Shown here piece after piece: positions 5,489 through 12,970 of a stretch of DNA of 13,260 bases. Source of the DNA: Acidobacteriota bacterium (GTDB lineage Bacteria > Acidobacteriota > Terriglobia > Acidiferrales > UBA7541). Under the pieces are notes generated by a model that worked only from the letters and a program-made list of their open reading frames with translations, did not search any database and was not told where the DNA came from. The position numbers and the translations under genes were made by a program. The first letter of the stretch is position 1. Every line of letters starts with the position of its first letter. The stretch covers positions 1 to 13,260 of the forward strand of contig PKXT01000302.1 of NCBI GenBank assembly GCA_003133505.1, written 5' to 3'.

Positions 5489-7585
5489 GTGGAGGCTGGT
5501 CTATATGCGGTTTCGACCCGTTGGGATGGCAAGGCCCAGTTGCCTGAGTTGCCTAGTGATCCGATGAGAGCATCCGCAGTTCAAACCAGCCGTCACGAAG
5601 GCCCGCGCCCGGTAGAGGGATACTTTGGTCTCGCTCCGGAACGCCTGAAACGCGCGATTCAGCGCGGTGTGGATTGGCTGCTGCGGGCCCAGAAGCTGGA
5701 CGGTTATTGGATGGGCGAACTGGAAGCCGATACCACTCTCGAATCTGATTACATTCTCTACGAATACATTGTTGCCGGGGGAAATTCGCCCAAGATTGAA
5801 AAACTGGCGAAGTACATTCGCCAGGATCAATTGAGCGATGGCGGCTGGAACATTTATCCCAACGGCCCGGCGGAAATTAACGCGACAATTAAAGCATACT
5901 TTGCCCTGAAATTGGCGGGAGATTCCGCGGAAGCCGCCCACATGAAGGACGCGCGGTCAAAGGTTTTGGAATTAGGTGGTATCGAAGCAGCGAACTCGTA
6001 TACGCGCTTTTATCTGGCTATGGCCGGGGCGGTGGGCTGGGATTGGGTGCCAGCGGTTCCCCCCGAATTGCTGCTGCTTCCCAAGTGGTTTTATGTCAAT
6101 TTGCTGGAGATGTCGTCATGGACGCGGGCGATTGTCGTCCCTCTGACGATTATTTATGCGTTGAAGCCCGACTGGGAGATTCCCCAAAGTGCGCGCGTAG
6201 AGGAGTTGTTTCGCCACTCGTCCAGAAGACCTGCGATGTTTGGCTGGGACCCCAGCATCATTTCGTGGCGCAATTTCTTCCTGGCCATGGATTCGGTGCT
6301 TAAGATGTACGAGCTGGTGCCCTGGAAACCGCTCCGGCAGCGTGCTTTGGCGGCGGCGCAATGCTGGCTGCGCGAACATCTGGAGCGCAGCGAGGGACTG
6401 GCAACCATCCTGCCAGCGATGTTGAACTCAATCTACGCGCTGATGGCTTTAGGTTGCCCTCCGGAAGACCCGCTCACCGCGCGCGAAATGGGTTTCCTTA
6501 AAAGGTACGAAATCGAAGAGCACGATTCGATCCGCGTTCAGCCGTGTATTTCACCTGTGTGGGATACGGCCATTGCCATGGTGTCGCTGGCGGAAGCGGG
6601 AATGGATCCGGGAAATCCTGCGCTGGTGAATGCCGCGCAATGGCTGCTGGAAAAGCAGATCGTCGGTCCAGGGGACTGGCAGTACAAGAATTCCGGGGTT
6701 GCGCCGGGAGGATGGGCGTTCGAATTTCGCAATGATTTTTTCCCCGATGTGGACGACACCGCGTTTGTATTGATGGCGCTCGCGCGGGCGGGCGCGTCGG
6801 ATAATGAACGGCTCCAGGGAGCGGTCTTGGCGGGCGTGCGCTGGATGGTCAGCATGCAGAACCGCGATGGTGGATGGGGCGCATTCGACAAGAACAATGA
6901 CCGATCGGTGCTCACTTGCGTCCCGTTCGCGGATCACAACGCCATGATTGACCCCTCGACGGCGGATGTGACTGCGCGGGTGGTGGAATGTCTGGGCCGG
7001 CTGGGCTGGCCGGCTTCGCACGAAGTAGTGCGTGGTGCGCTGACATTTCTTGAGAAGGATCAGACCGCCGAAGGCCCGTGGTTCGGCCGCTGGGGCGTGA
7101 ATTACATTTACGGTTCGAGCGGCGTGTTACGGGCGATGGAGACAATTGGACAGGCGAAGACGGCCCCGTATCGTCGGGCCGCTGAATGGCTGAAAAGTGC
7201 GCAGAATGCGGACGGCGGTTTTGGCGAGTCCGTGGAATCCTATGAAGACCCATCACGCAAGGGCCAGGGCAAGAGCACCGCTTCACAGACCGCATGGGCT
7301 ATGATTGGATTGCTGGCTGTGTTTGGTCCGGAAGACGCGTCGGTTCAGCGGGCTGTCCAATATTTGGTGGAGCGCCAAAACAATGACGGTTCATGGAATG
7401 AAGACGAATTTACGGGCACCGGTTTCCCAACCGTGTTCTACTTGAAATATCATCTATACAGGAACTCGTTTCCGCTATACGCGCTGGCGCGTTATCGCAA
7501 CATGCTCGAAGGCCGCGATTTGATGGAAGGCAGGCGGTTGCCTCCGCAGTGTATGAGGCAGATTTTGCGCGTGGAACGAAACTAA
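5489..7585 (+). CDS. shc: Squalene-hopene cyclase
   Basis: This encodes 698 residues from the GTG at 5489, or 673 from the ATG at 5564. The enzyme cyclises squalene to hopene (and hopanol) at the membrane and is the committed step of hopanoid synthesis. The catalytic acid motif DVDD is at residues 420-423 (PDVDDTA), with the central aspartates that protonate squalene. Several QW repeats of the alpha/alpha barrel are clear: GDWQYKNSGVAPGGW before the active site, then QNRDGGWGAF, QNADGGFGES and QNNDGSWNE towards the C-terminus. GYWMGELEADTTLESDY near residues 73-89 is the conserved N-terminal block. The first 25 residues look non-conserved, so ATG 5564 is a real alternative start; neither start has a clear Shine-Dalgarno, and in-frame stops lie just upstream of the GTG. 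The gene heads the operon, 12 bases before hpnH. Also named hpnF. Confidence 0.97.
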   Translation: MEAGLYAVSTRWDGKAQLPELPSDPMRASAVQTSRHEGPRPVEGYFGLAPERLKRAIQRGVDWLLRAQKLDGYWMGELEADTTLESDYILYEYIVAGGNSPKIEKLAKYIRQDQLSDGGWNIYPNGPAEINATIKAYFALKLAGDSAEAAHMKDARSKVLELGGIEAANSYTRFYLAMAGAVGWDWVPAVPPELLLLPKWFYVNLLEMSSWTRAIVVPLTIIYALKPDWEIPQSARVEELFRHSSRRPAMFGWDPSIISWRNFFLAMDSVLKMYELVPWKPLRQRALAAAQCWLREHLERSEGLATILPAMLNSIYALMALGCPPEDPLTAREMGFLKRYEIEEHDSIRVQPCISPVWDTAIAMVSLAEAGMDPGNPALVNAAQWLLEKQIVGPGDWQYKNSGVAPGGWAFEFRNDFFPDVDDTAFVLMALARAGASDNERLQGAVLAGVRWMVSMQNRDGGWGAFDKNNDRSVLTCVPFADHNAMIDPSTADVTARVVECLGRLGWPASHEVVRGALTFLEKDQTAEGPWFGRWGVNYIYGSSGVLRAMETIGQAKTAPYRRAAEWLKSAQNADGGFGESVESYEDPSRKGQGKSTASQTAWAMIGLLAVFGPEDASVQRAVQYLVERQNNDGSWNEDEFTGTGFPTVFYLKYHLYRNSFPLYALARYRNMLEGRDLMEGRRLPPQCMRQILRVERN

Positions 7586-7597
7586 CAGGGAGAACGA

Positions 7598-8776
7598 ATG
7601 AGATTTCCGTTGAGCTTGACCGCAAACATGACCGGCTATCTGGCTTCCAAAAAGCTGAGCGGCGCGGAGAAATATCCTCTGGTGCTAATGCTGGAGCCGT
7701 TGCACGCCTGCAATTTGACGTGTACTGGCTGTGGCCGCATTCGCGAATACAAGAGCACCATTAACGAAATGTTGACGGTGGAGCAGTGTATGGCGGCCCT
7801 GGATGATTGCGGCGCGCCCATTGTTTCCATTTGTGGCGGCGAGCCGATGATTTATCCGGAAATCGGGCGGCTGGTAAGCGAAATCCTGTCGCGCAAGAAA
7901 AATATTTATCTATGCACCAACGGCATGTTCATTCGCAAGAGGCTGGCGGAATTGAAGCCCACCTCGCGGTTTTTCTTCAACGTGCATTTGGACGGATTGG
8001 AGAAAACCCACGATCTGTGCGTGGAGCGGGACGGTGTCTTTCGCGAAGCGATTGATGGAATTAAGGCCGCCAAGGCGGCGGGATTTCTCGTCTGCTCCAA
8101 TACCACAATTTACAAGGAAACAGACCTGGATGAAATTGAGGAGCTATTCGGTTATCTCCAGACCCTGGGCGTGGATGGCTACATGCTTTCGCCGGCATAT
8201 TCCTATGCCGCCGTGCAGACCAAGGATATTTTCATGTCGCGCGAGGAAGTTCGCGAGAAATTCCAGCGCGCGAGTGGCATGCTCGAAAAATACAATGTCA
8301 TTACTTCACCTATTTACATGGAATATTTGCGCGGCGAGCGCGAGCTGATGTGCACCGCGTGGGGAAATCCCACCTACAACCCGCGCGGATGGAAAGGTCC
8401 GTGTTACTTAATGACCGACTCGCATCACGCCACATTTTCCGAGTTCATTGAGAAAACGCCATGGGAAAATTATGGACGTGGACGCGATCCGCGTTGCCAG
8501 GATTGCATGGTGCAGTCTGGGTACGAGCCTTCCGCTGTTCTGGGTGGGAATAAAAAGCTGGGCGACACCTGGAAGATGTTGCAATGGCAGCTTTCCGGAA
8601 AGATGGGCGGCCAAAAGGGAAACCACATCGGTAAGAATGGAAAGGGCCTGGGCAATGGGCAAGGCGGGGGAAGCAGTCTGCCAGCCGGCAGCCGCGCCGC
8701 ATCGCATGGCCATTCGGCGCCGCCTCTCCATGCGGTGAGCCAGGCGCAACAGGATGAAGTATTCCGCATTCTATGA
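7598..8776 (+). CDS. hpnH: Hopanoid radical SAM enzyme HpnH (adenosylhopane synthase)
   Basis: This encodes a 392-residue radical SAM protein. HpnH joins the 5'-deoxyadenosyl radical to hopene (diploptene), making adenosylhopane, the first step of side-chain extension. The [4Fe-4S] motif CNLTCTGC has its three cysteines at residues 38, 42 and 45, and the SAM-binding GGEP is at 80-83. Conserved C-terminal cysteine blocks follow, including PRGWKGPCYLM and RCQDCMVQSGYEP. From about residue 338 the protein ends in a Gly/Ser/Ala-rich tail of about 55 residues that looks disordered. A good ribosome binding site (GGGAG, 7588-7592) is 5 bases before the ATG. The stop overlaps the hpnA start in ATGA, which indicates translational coupling. 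Assignment is very secure from the motif, order and neighbours. Confidence 0.96.
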   Translation: MRFPLSLTANMTGYLASKKLSGAEKYPLVLMLEPLHACNLTCTGCGRIREYKSTINEMLTVEQCMAALDDCGAPIVSICGGEPMIYPEIGRLVSEILSRKKNIYLCTNGMFIRKRLAELKPTSRFFFNVHLDGLEKTHDLCVERDGVFREAIDGIKAAKAAGFLVCSNTTIYKETDLDEIEELFGYLQTLGVDGYMLSPAYSYAAVQTKDIFMSREEVREKFQRASGMLEKYNVITSPIYMEYLRGERELMCTAWGNPTYNPRGWKGPCYLMTDSHHATFSEFIEKTPWENYGRGRDPRCQDCMVQSGYEPSAVLGGNKKLGDTWKMLQWQLSGKMGGQKGNHIGKNGKGLGNGQGGGSSLPAGSRAASHGHSAPPLHAVSQAQQDEVFRIL

Positions 8777-9813
8777 TCACGCTGGTAACCGGCGCGACGG
8801 GCTTTGTCGGCAGCCATGTGGCGCGGTTGCTCGTTGCCGCTGGTGACCGAGTGCGAGTGCTGGTACGCCCGGGCAGTTCGCGCTCGCTGTTGGATGGACT
8901 GGCGGTGGAAATTCACGAAGGCGACCTGCGAGCCGCCGCGTCCGTCGAAACAGCGGTTGCGGGTGTTGATCGGGTATTTCATGTGGCTGCTGACTATCGT
9001 CTTTGGTCCCGAAATCCAGCTGAGATTTACGATAGCAACGTAGGGGGGACCCGTAACCTCCTAAACGCAGCGTGCCGTGCGAATGTGAGCCGTTTCATTT
9101 ACACCAGCACGGTTGCGACAATTGCCGTACACCGGCCGGATTCAGAGAAGACCTCCATTTTGCCTAACGAGAATACTCAAGCGGAGGTGGTTGAGATGAT
9201 TGGCCACTATAAGAAGTCGAAGTTTTTGGCCGAGCAGGAAGCGCTAAAGGCCGCGGATCAGGGTTTGCCGGTTGTGATCGTGAATCCGACAACTCCGGTA
9301 GGCCCGGGCGATGCCAAACCGACTCCGACAGGCCGCATCATTGTGGATTTCCTCAATGGCCGTATGCCGGCCTATGTGAACACAGGGCTGAACCTGGTTC
9401 CCGTGGAAGACGTGGCCGCGGGACATCTGCTGGCCGCTGAGCACGGCAAGTCTGGCGAGCGTTACATCCTGGGCGGCCGAAACATGTCGCTGAAGGAAAT
9501 TCTTACGGCTCTGGCTTATATTTGCGGACGACCCGCGCCTCGAATTCGCCTGCCACATGCCGTGGCCTTGATGGCCGCGTACGCCGACCGGTTTATTTCC
9601 AGAGCGCTCAATCGCGAGCCGAGGATTCCGCTTGAGGGAGTTCGCATGTCCCGCCATGCGATGTTTGTGGATTCATTGAAATCCGAAAGGGAACTGGGTT
9701 TTCGCTCTGGCTCTGTGGAAGCGGCGCTTGAGCGCGCTGTCCGCTGGTACGAAGGTAGGGGTTATGTTCGGTTTGCGGCAGGCAATCAACTTGCCCACGC
9801 CCGCACGATCTGA
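8773..9813 (+). CDS. hpnA: Hopanoid-associated extended SDR, HpnA
   Basis: This encodes 346 residues of the extended short-chain dehydrogenase/epimerase family, close to dihydroflavonol 4-reductase-like proteins. The Rossmann nucleotide loop is GATGFVG (7-13). The catalytic residues appear as TSTV (111-114) and YKKSK with Y146 and K150 (YxxxK). RVRVLVRPGSS after the second strand carries arginines, which would suit NADP(H). The family is named for its hopanoid linkage, but its reaction is not settled; redox or epimerase chemistry on the polyol side chain or a sugar headgroup is the usual proposal. The start overlaps the hpnH stop by 4 bases. There are 84 bases before the preferred hpnG start. 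Confidence 0.93.
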   Translation: MITLVTGATGFVGSHVARLLVAAGDRVRVLVRPGSSRSLLDGLAVEIHEGDLRAAASVETAVAGVDRVFHVAADYRLWSRNPAEIYDSNVGGTRNLLNAACRANVSRFIYTSTVATIAVHRPDSEKTSILPNENTQAEVVEMIGHYKKSKFLAEQEALKAADQGLPVVIVNPTTPVGPGDAKPTPTGRIIVDFLNGRMPAYVNTGLNLVPVEDVAAGHLLAAEHGKSGERYILGGRNMSLKEILTALAYICGRPAPRIRLPHAVALMAAYADRFISRALNREPRIPLEGVRMSRHAMFVDSLKSERELGFRSGSVEAALERAVRWYEGRGYVRFAAGNQLAHARTI

Positions 9814-9859
9814 TCGGCCGGAGCGTTTTGCGCCAGCTCCCCGTCTTGCCATGACCTGG

Positions 9860-9875
9860 TGCCGTGCCCACGGCA
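9860..9875 (+). repeat. Hairpin just upstream of the hpnG ribosome binding site
   Basis: TGCCGTG (9860-9866), CC, then CACGGCA (9869-9875): a perfect 7-base inverted repeat. It overlaps the alternative GTG start of hpnG (9859) and lies 7 bases before the AAGGGA ribosome binding site at 9883-9888. In the mRNA it could hide the GTG and leave the TTG at 9898 as the usable start. No U-run follows, so it is not a terminator. Confidence 0.45.
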
Positions 9876-9897
9876 GGCCCGTAAGGGAAAGCGTTTT

Positions 9898-10656
9898 TTG
9901 CAACTCCTGGTAGCTTTTGCGCTGGAAATGGAATTCGCACCCTGGCGGCGGGCGCGCAAGTTTGCTCGTGTGTCGTATGGTCCTTCAACATATGAGGCCC
10001 AAGTGGGCGAGTCCAGCGTGCTTGTCGTGGTCATGGGTATGGGCCCCCGCGCCGCAAAACAGGCGATGCTTGGCGCGCTGGGGCAAGACACTCCCCGGCA
10101 ATTCGATGCGTGCTTCGTCTGCGGTCTGACTGGAGCTTTGCGCGAAGGCTTTGAGCGCGGTGAGATTGTGACCGCTGGCCAGGTCCGCGAAGCGGAAAGC
10201 CAGCGTTTGCTGGAAAGCGACACCGGGCTATTAGCACGGGCGATGCAGAAGGGAGCACGGCCGGTGACGTTATGTACCGCGAGTTACGTGGCCGCTACAA
10301 CGGACGCCAAGAGACGGATGAGTTCGCTCGGCGATGTGGTGGATATGGAAAGTTTCATTGTGATGGAGCAGACTGCGCAGCTCGGGATGCCATCCCTGGC
10401 CATCCGCGCGATTGGAGACCTCGTCGAAGATGAACTTCCTTCGGGCATGGCTCAGATAATTAACGCGCGAGGTGAGCTACAGTTCTGGCCGGCGGTCTGT
10501 GCTGTGCTCAAGGCGCCCCATCGTTTGCCGTCCCTGATTCGTTTCGGCTGGCAGGGCCAGCGTGCCGCCAAGAACCTGGCGCATTTTCTAGACCAACTTA
10601 TCGCCGCTCTTCCAGGTAGTCCCGGAAGGTCATCCGCAGGGTCTGCCGTTGGCTGA
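9898..10656 (+). CDS. hpnG: Hopanoid phosphorylase/nucleosidase HpnG
   Basis: This encodes 252 residues from the TTG at 9898; a GTG at 9859 would add 13 residues. The TTG is preferred because AAGGGA (9883-9888) is 9 bases upstream and the first conserved strand (LLVAFALEMEF) begins directly after it. The protein belongs to the purine/uridine phosphorylase fold, like MTA/SAH nucleosidases. HpnG removes adenine from adenosylhopane to give a ribosylhopane (or phosphoribosyl form). Visible family features are the GMGPRAAKQA loop, the CGLTGAL glycine turn, and VDMES (residues 148-152 from TTG), the ribose-binding Met-Glu motif. A conserved basic/acidic region near the end (AIGDLVEDELPSG) closes the active site. 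A hairpin spans the stop codon (10646-10665), and the first MDR dehydrogenase starts 55 bases later. Confidence 0.92.
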   Translation: MQLLVAFALEMEFAPWRRARKFARVSYGPSTYEAQVGESSVLVVVMGMGPRAAKQAMLGALGQDTPRQFDACFVCGLTGALREGFERGEIVTAGQVREAESQRLLESDTGLLARAMQKGARPVTLCTASYVAATTDAKRRMSSLGDVVDMESFIVMEQTAQLGMPSLAIRAIGDLVEDELPSGMAQIINARGELQFWPAVCAVLKAPHRLPSLIRFGWQGQRAAKNLAHFLDQLIAALPGSPGRSSAGSAVG

Positions 10657-10665
10657 TGCCAGCGG
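10646..10665 (+). repeat. Hairpin with the hpnG stop codon in its loop
   Basis: CCGTTGGC (10646-10653), loop TGAT, GCCAGCGG (10658-10665): an 8-base stem with one G-U wobble in RNA. The hpnG stop TGA (10654-10656) is within the loop. No U-run follows, so it is unlikely to end transcription by itself. It may mark an RNA processing or stability point between hpnG and the dehydrogenases, or may be chance. Confidence 0.35.
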
Positions 10666-10711
10666 TCGTGTAAATTCAATATGGCGCGCTGGGAACCGGA
10701 AATAGCACTCG

Positions 10712-11833
10712 ATGATGGATATAGTTTTGACTAAACAAGACAAAGAACAAACGCACCCGACATTCGCGCCAAACGCGCGGCAGATGCGCGCGGGTGTCTA
10801 TCGCGGGAAGGGAATCATCGGGATGGAGAGCGTTCCCGTCCCGGAAATTGGGGATGAAGAGCTTCTGATTCGCGTGGCCGCCTGCGGCATTTGTGGCACC
10901 GATATCAAGAAAATTTTGCACGGGTTCGCCGCGCCGCCCCAGATTTTCGGCCACGAGGTGGCTGGAACGGTTGTAGAGGCCGGGGCGAAGGTAAAAAAGT
11001 TTCGTGTGGGCGACCGCGTGGCGAGTTTCCATCATGTTCCATGCGGTCGCTGCTTTTATTGCGAGAGGAAGCTCTATTCCCAATGCGCTTTCTACAAGCG
11101 CGCGGGATTGACCGCCGGGTATGATCCCAATGGAGGGGGATTCGGCGAATATGTCCGCGCCATGCCATCAGTGGTGGAAAACGGCATAATTCCGATTCCC
11201 GATGACGTGAGCTTCGAGGAATCCACTTTCATCGAGCCGGTGAATACCTGCCTGAAGGCCGTTCGGAAAGCAAGGGTTGCGCCGGGCGAAACGATATTGG
11301 TTATTGGACAAGGCCCGATTGGCTTGCTGCTGGCCGTGCTCGCGCGTTTGGAAGGCGCGCATGTGCTGACCAGCGATCCCATGCCTAGCCGCCGGGAGGC
11401 CAGTATTCGGTTTGGAGCGGAAGCCGCTCTCGATCCTGCTGGCGCGCGGATGATGGAGGAGGTGCTCGCCCGGACCGCGGGCCGCGGCGCGGATGCCGTA
11501 CTCCTGGCCGTGCCGAACCCCGCGCTGGTGGAAGAAGCGCTGAAGCTTTCGCGTCCTGGCGGCCGGGTGTTGCTTTTCGCCCACAACGATCCTGTCATGC
11601 GCATCGAATTTCCGGCGGCAGCGATAGGAGTGGAAGAGCGGGAAATTCTGGGAAGTTACAGTGCGTCCATTGACGATCAGGAGGAATCCGCGCGGCTTGT
11701 TTTTGAGCGCCGCATTCCGGTACGGGAAATGATCAGCCACCGGTTTCCATTGGAAGAGATTGCCGATGCGATTGCGCTCGCCGCCAAGCCAGACAAGAGC
11801 ACGTTGAAAATTATGGTTGAGCACCGCCAATGA
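10712..11833 (+). CDS. Zinc-dependent MDR alcohol/polyol dehydrogenase, first of a tandem pair
   Basis: This encodes 373 residues of the medium-chain dehydrogenase superfamily, nearest to the sorbitol/threonine dehydrogenase-type branch. Catalytic zinc ligands are visible: C61 (CGICGTD), H81 and E82 (GHE), and E175 (FIEP). The structural zinc lobe is complete (C111, C114, C117, C125). The nucleotide loop is GQGPIG (199-204), and D222 at the end of the following strand predicts NAD(H). The first 24 residues lie before the conserved core (MRAGVYRGKG), so the ATG at 10784 is an alternative start; no clear Shine-Dalgarno marks either. The gene follows hpnG by 55 bases and overlaps the next dehydrogenase in ATGA. 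Inference: side-chain redox, possibly reduction of open-chain ribosylhopane to bacteriohopanetetrol. The substrate is not shown by the sequence. Confidence 0.9.
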   Translation: MMDIVLTKQDKEQTHPTFAPNARQMRAGVYRGKGIIGMESVPVPEIGDEELLIRVAACGICGTDIKKILHGFAAPPQIFGHEVAGTVVEAGAKVKKFRVGDRVASFHHVPCGRCFYCERKLYSQCAFYKRAGLTAGYDPNGGGFGEYVRAMPSVVENGIIPIPDDVSFEESTFIEPVNTCLKAVRKARVAPGETILVIGQGPIGLLLAVLARLEGAHVLTSDPMPSRREASIRFGAEAALDPAGARMMEEVLARTAGRGADAVLLAVPNPALVEEALKLSRPGGRVLLFAHNDPVMRIEFPAAAIGVEEREILGSYSASIDDQEESARLVFERRIPVREMISHRFPLEEIADAIALAAKPDKSTLKIMVEHRQ

Positions 11834-12957
11834 GCGTCGCAAGTCATCCGCGGAATTTGGGTCAAGAACTCGCCGGGGGTGCCCCAATAGCACTGCGTGA
11901 AACCATGACGGCCGCCGTCCTTTATGGGCCCGAGGATTTACGAATCGAGCGCGTGCCCGTTCCCACTATTGGCGAGGATGAAGCGTTGATTCGCGTGGAA
12001 GCGGCGCTGACCTGCGGCACGGATTTGAAAGTATGGCGCAATGGTTCCCACGCGCGAATGATCCAGCCGCCGGAGGTTTTTGGGCACGAAATGGCCGGCG
12101 TGGTGGTGGCCACGGGCAGCCGCGTGAGGAAAGACATTCGCGTGGGAATGAGAGTTGTGCCGGCCAATTCCGCACCGTGCGGAAGTTGTTTTTATTGCCT
12201 GCGCCACCAGGAAACGTTGTGCGAGGATTTGGTCTTCAATAATGGCGCCTATGCGCCGTTTGCGCGGATTCCGGGACGCATCGTTGAGAAAAATCTGTTG
12301 GAAATTCCCGAGGGCGTGAAGTTCGAAGATGCTGCCATGATCGAGCCATTGGCCTGCGTGCTGCGTGGAGTTGGCGAAATGAGTATCGCATCGGGCGATA
12401 CGGTCGTTGTGCTGGGATGCGGCCCGATTGGTCTGAAGTTTGTCCGTGTGCTGGCGGCGCATGGCGTGCAAGTGATTGCCGTTGCCAAGCGCCCCGCTCA
12501 GATGGACGCGGCGCGGCGTCTGGGCGCGCGGGACGTGTTGAACGCGTCCGAAGGGAATAATGACGGCGATTTGGTTGCACGAGTGAGGAAACTGACGGAT
12601 TCCCAGCGGGGCGCTGATGCGGTGATCGAGGCGGTTGGGAGGCCAGAAGCGTGGCAGCAAGCCATACAGATGGCGAGGCGCGGCGGCATGGTGAATTTCT
12701 TCGGCGGCTGCCCGCGCGGGTCGGCAGTGGAATTCGATCCCGCGGCAATTCACTACGCGGAAATCACAATTAAATCCACATTTCACCATACGCCACATTA
12801 CATTCGCGAGGCGCTGGCCGCGATTTCGAGCGGCGATGTAAAGGCGAGCGATTTCGTGAGTGGTGAAATATCGCTGGAGGAATTGCCGGAGTGGTTCCAG
12901 CGGATGAAAGACCGGCAAAGCCAGATGAAAACGGTGGTTAGAGCCAACGATTCATGA
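11830..12957 (+). CDS. Zinc-dependent MDR dehydrogenase, second of the tandem pair
   Basis: This encodes 375 residues in the same superfamily as the preceding protein, but clearly diverged. Catalytic zinc ligands C62 (TCGTD), H86/E87 (GHE) and E172 (MIEP) are present, as is the four-cysteine structural lobe (C117, C120, C123, C131). The nucleotide loop is GCGPIG (196-201). At the end of the next strand the acid is replaced by A219-K220-R221, which would suit NADP(H) rather than NAD(H). The start overlaps the upstream stop in ATGA; an in-frame ATG at 11905 lies at the beginning of the conserved core (MTAAVLYGPEDLRIE) and is an alternative. hpnC begins 13 bases after the stop. The place between hpnG and hpnC ties it to hopanoid synthesis; the reaction is unknown. 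A role with its neighbour, for example oxidation by one and reduction by the other, is inference. Confidence 0.9.
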   Translation: MSVASHPRNLGQELAGGAPIALRETMTAAVLYGPEDLRIERVPVPTIGEDEALIRVEAALTCGTDLKVWRNGSHARMIQPPEVFGHEMAGVVVATGSRVRKDIRVGMRVVPANSAPCGSCFYCLRHQETLCEDLVFNNGAYAPFARIPGRIVEKNLLEIPEGVKFEDAAMIEPLACVLRGVGEMSIASGDTVVVLGCGPIGLKFVRVLAAHGVQVIAVAKRPAQMDAARRLGARDVLNASEGNNDGDLVARVRKLTDSQRGADAVIEAVGRPEAWQQAIQMARRGGMVNFFGGCPRGSAVEFDPAAIHYAEITIKSTFHHTPHYIREALAAISSGDVKASDFVSGEISLEELPEWFQRMKDRQSQMKTVVRANDS

Positions 12958-12970
12958 TCGAGAAAGTGTG

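Noticed and set aside
9898..10656. HpnG as a housekeeping MTA/SAH nucleosidase
   Set aside because: The fold is shared, but the position between hpnA and later hopanoid genes and the LVAFALEMEFAPW-type N-terminus fit HpnG better.
11168..11893. A 241-codon minus-strand open frame across the junction of the two dehydrogenases
   Set aside because: The composition is shadow-like (Arg/His/Pro-rich) and it is opposite two well-supported genes.
11938..12918. A 326-codon open frame on the minus strand opposite the second MDR dehydrogenase
   Set aside because: It is Arg/His-rich with no recognisable domain, and it lies fully inside a gene whose zinc-binding and Rossmann motifs are unmistakable. High GC makes such antisense frames common.
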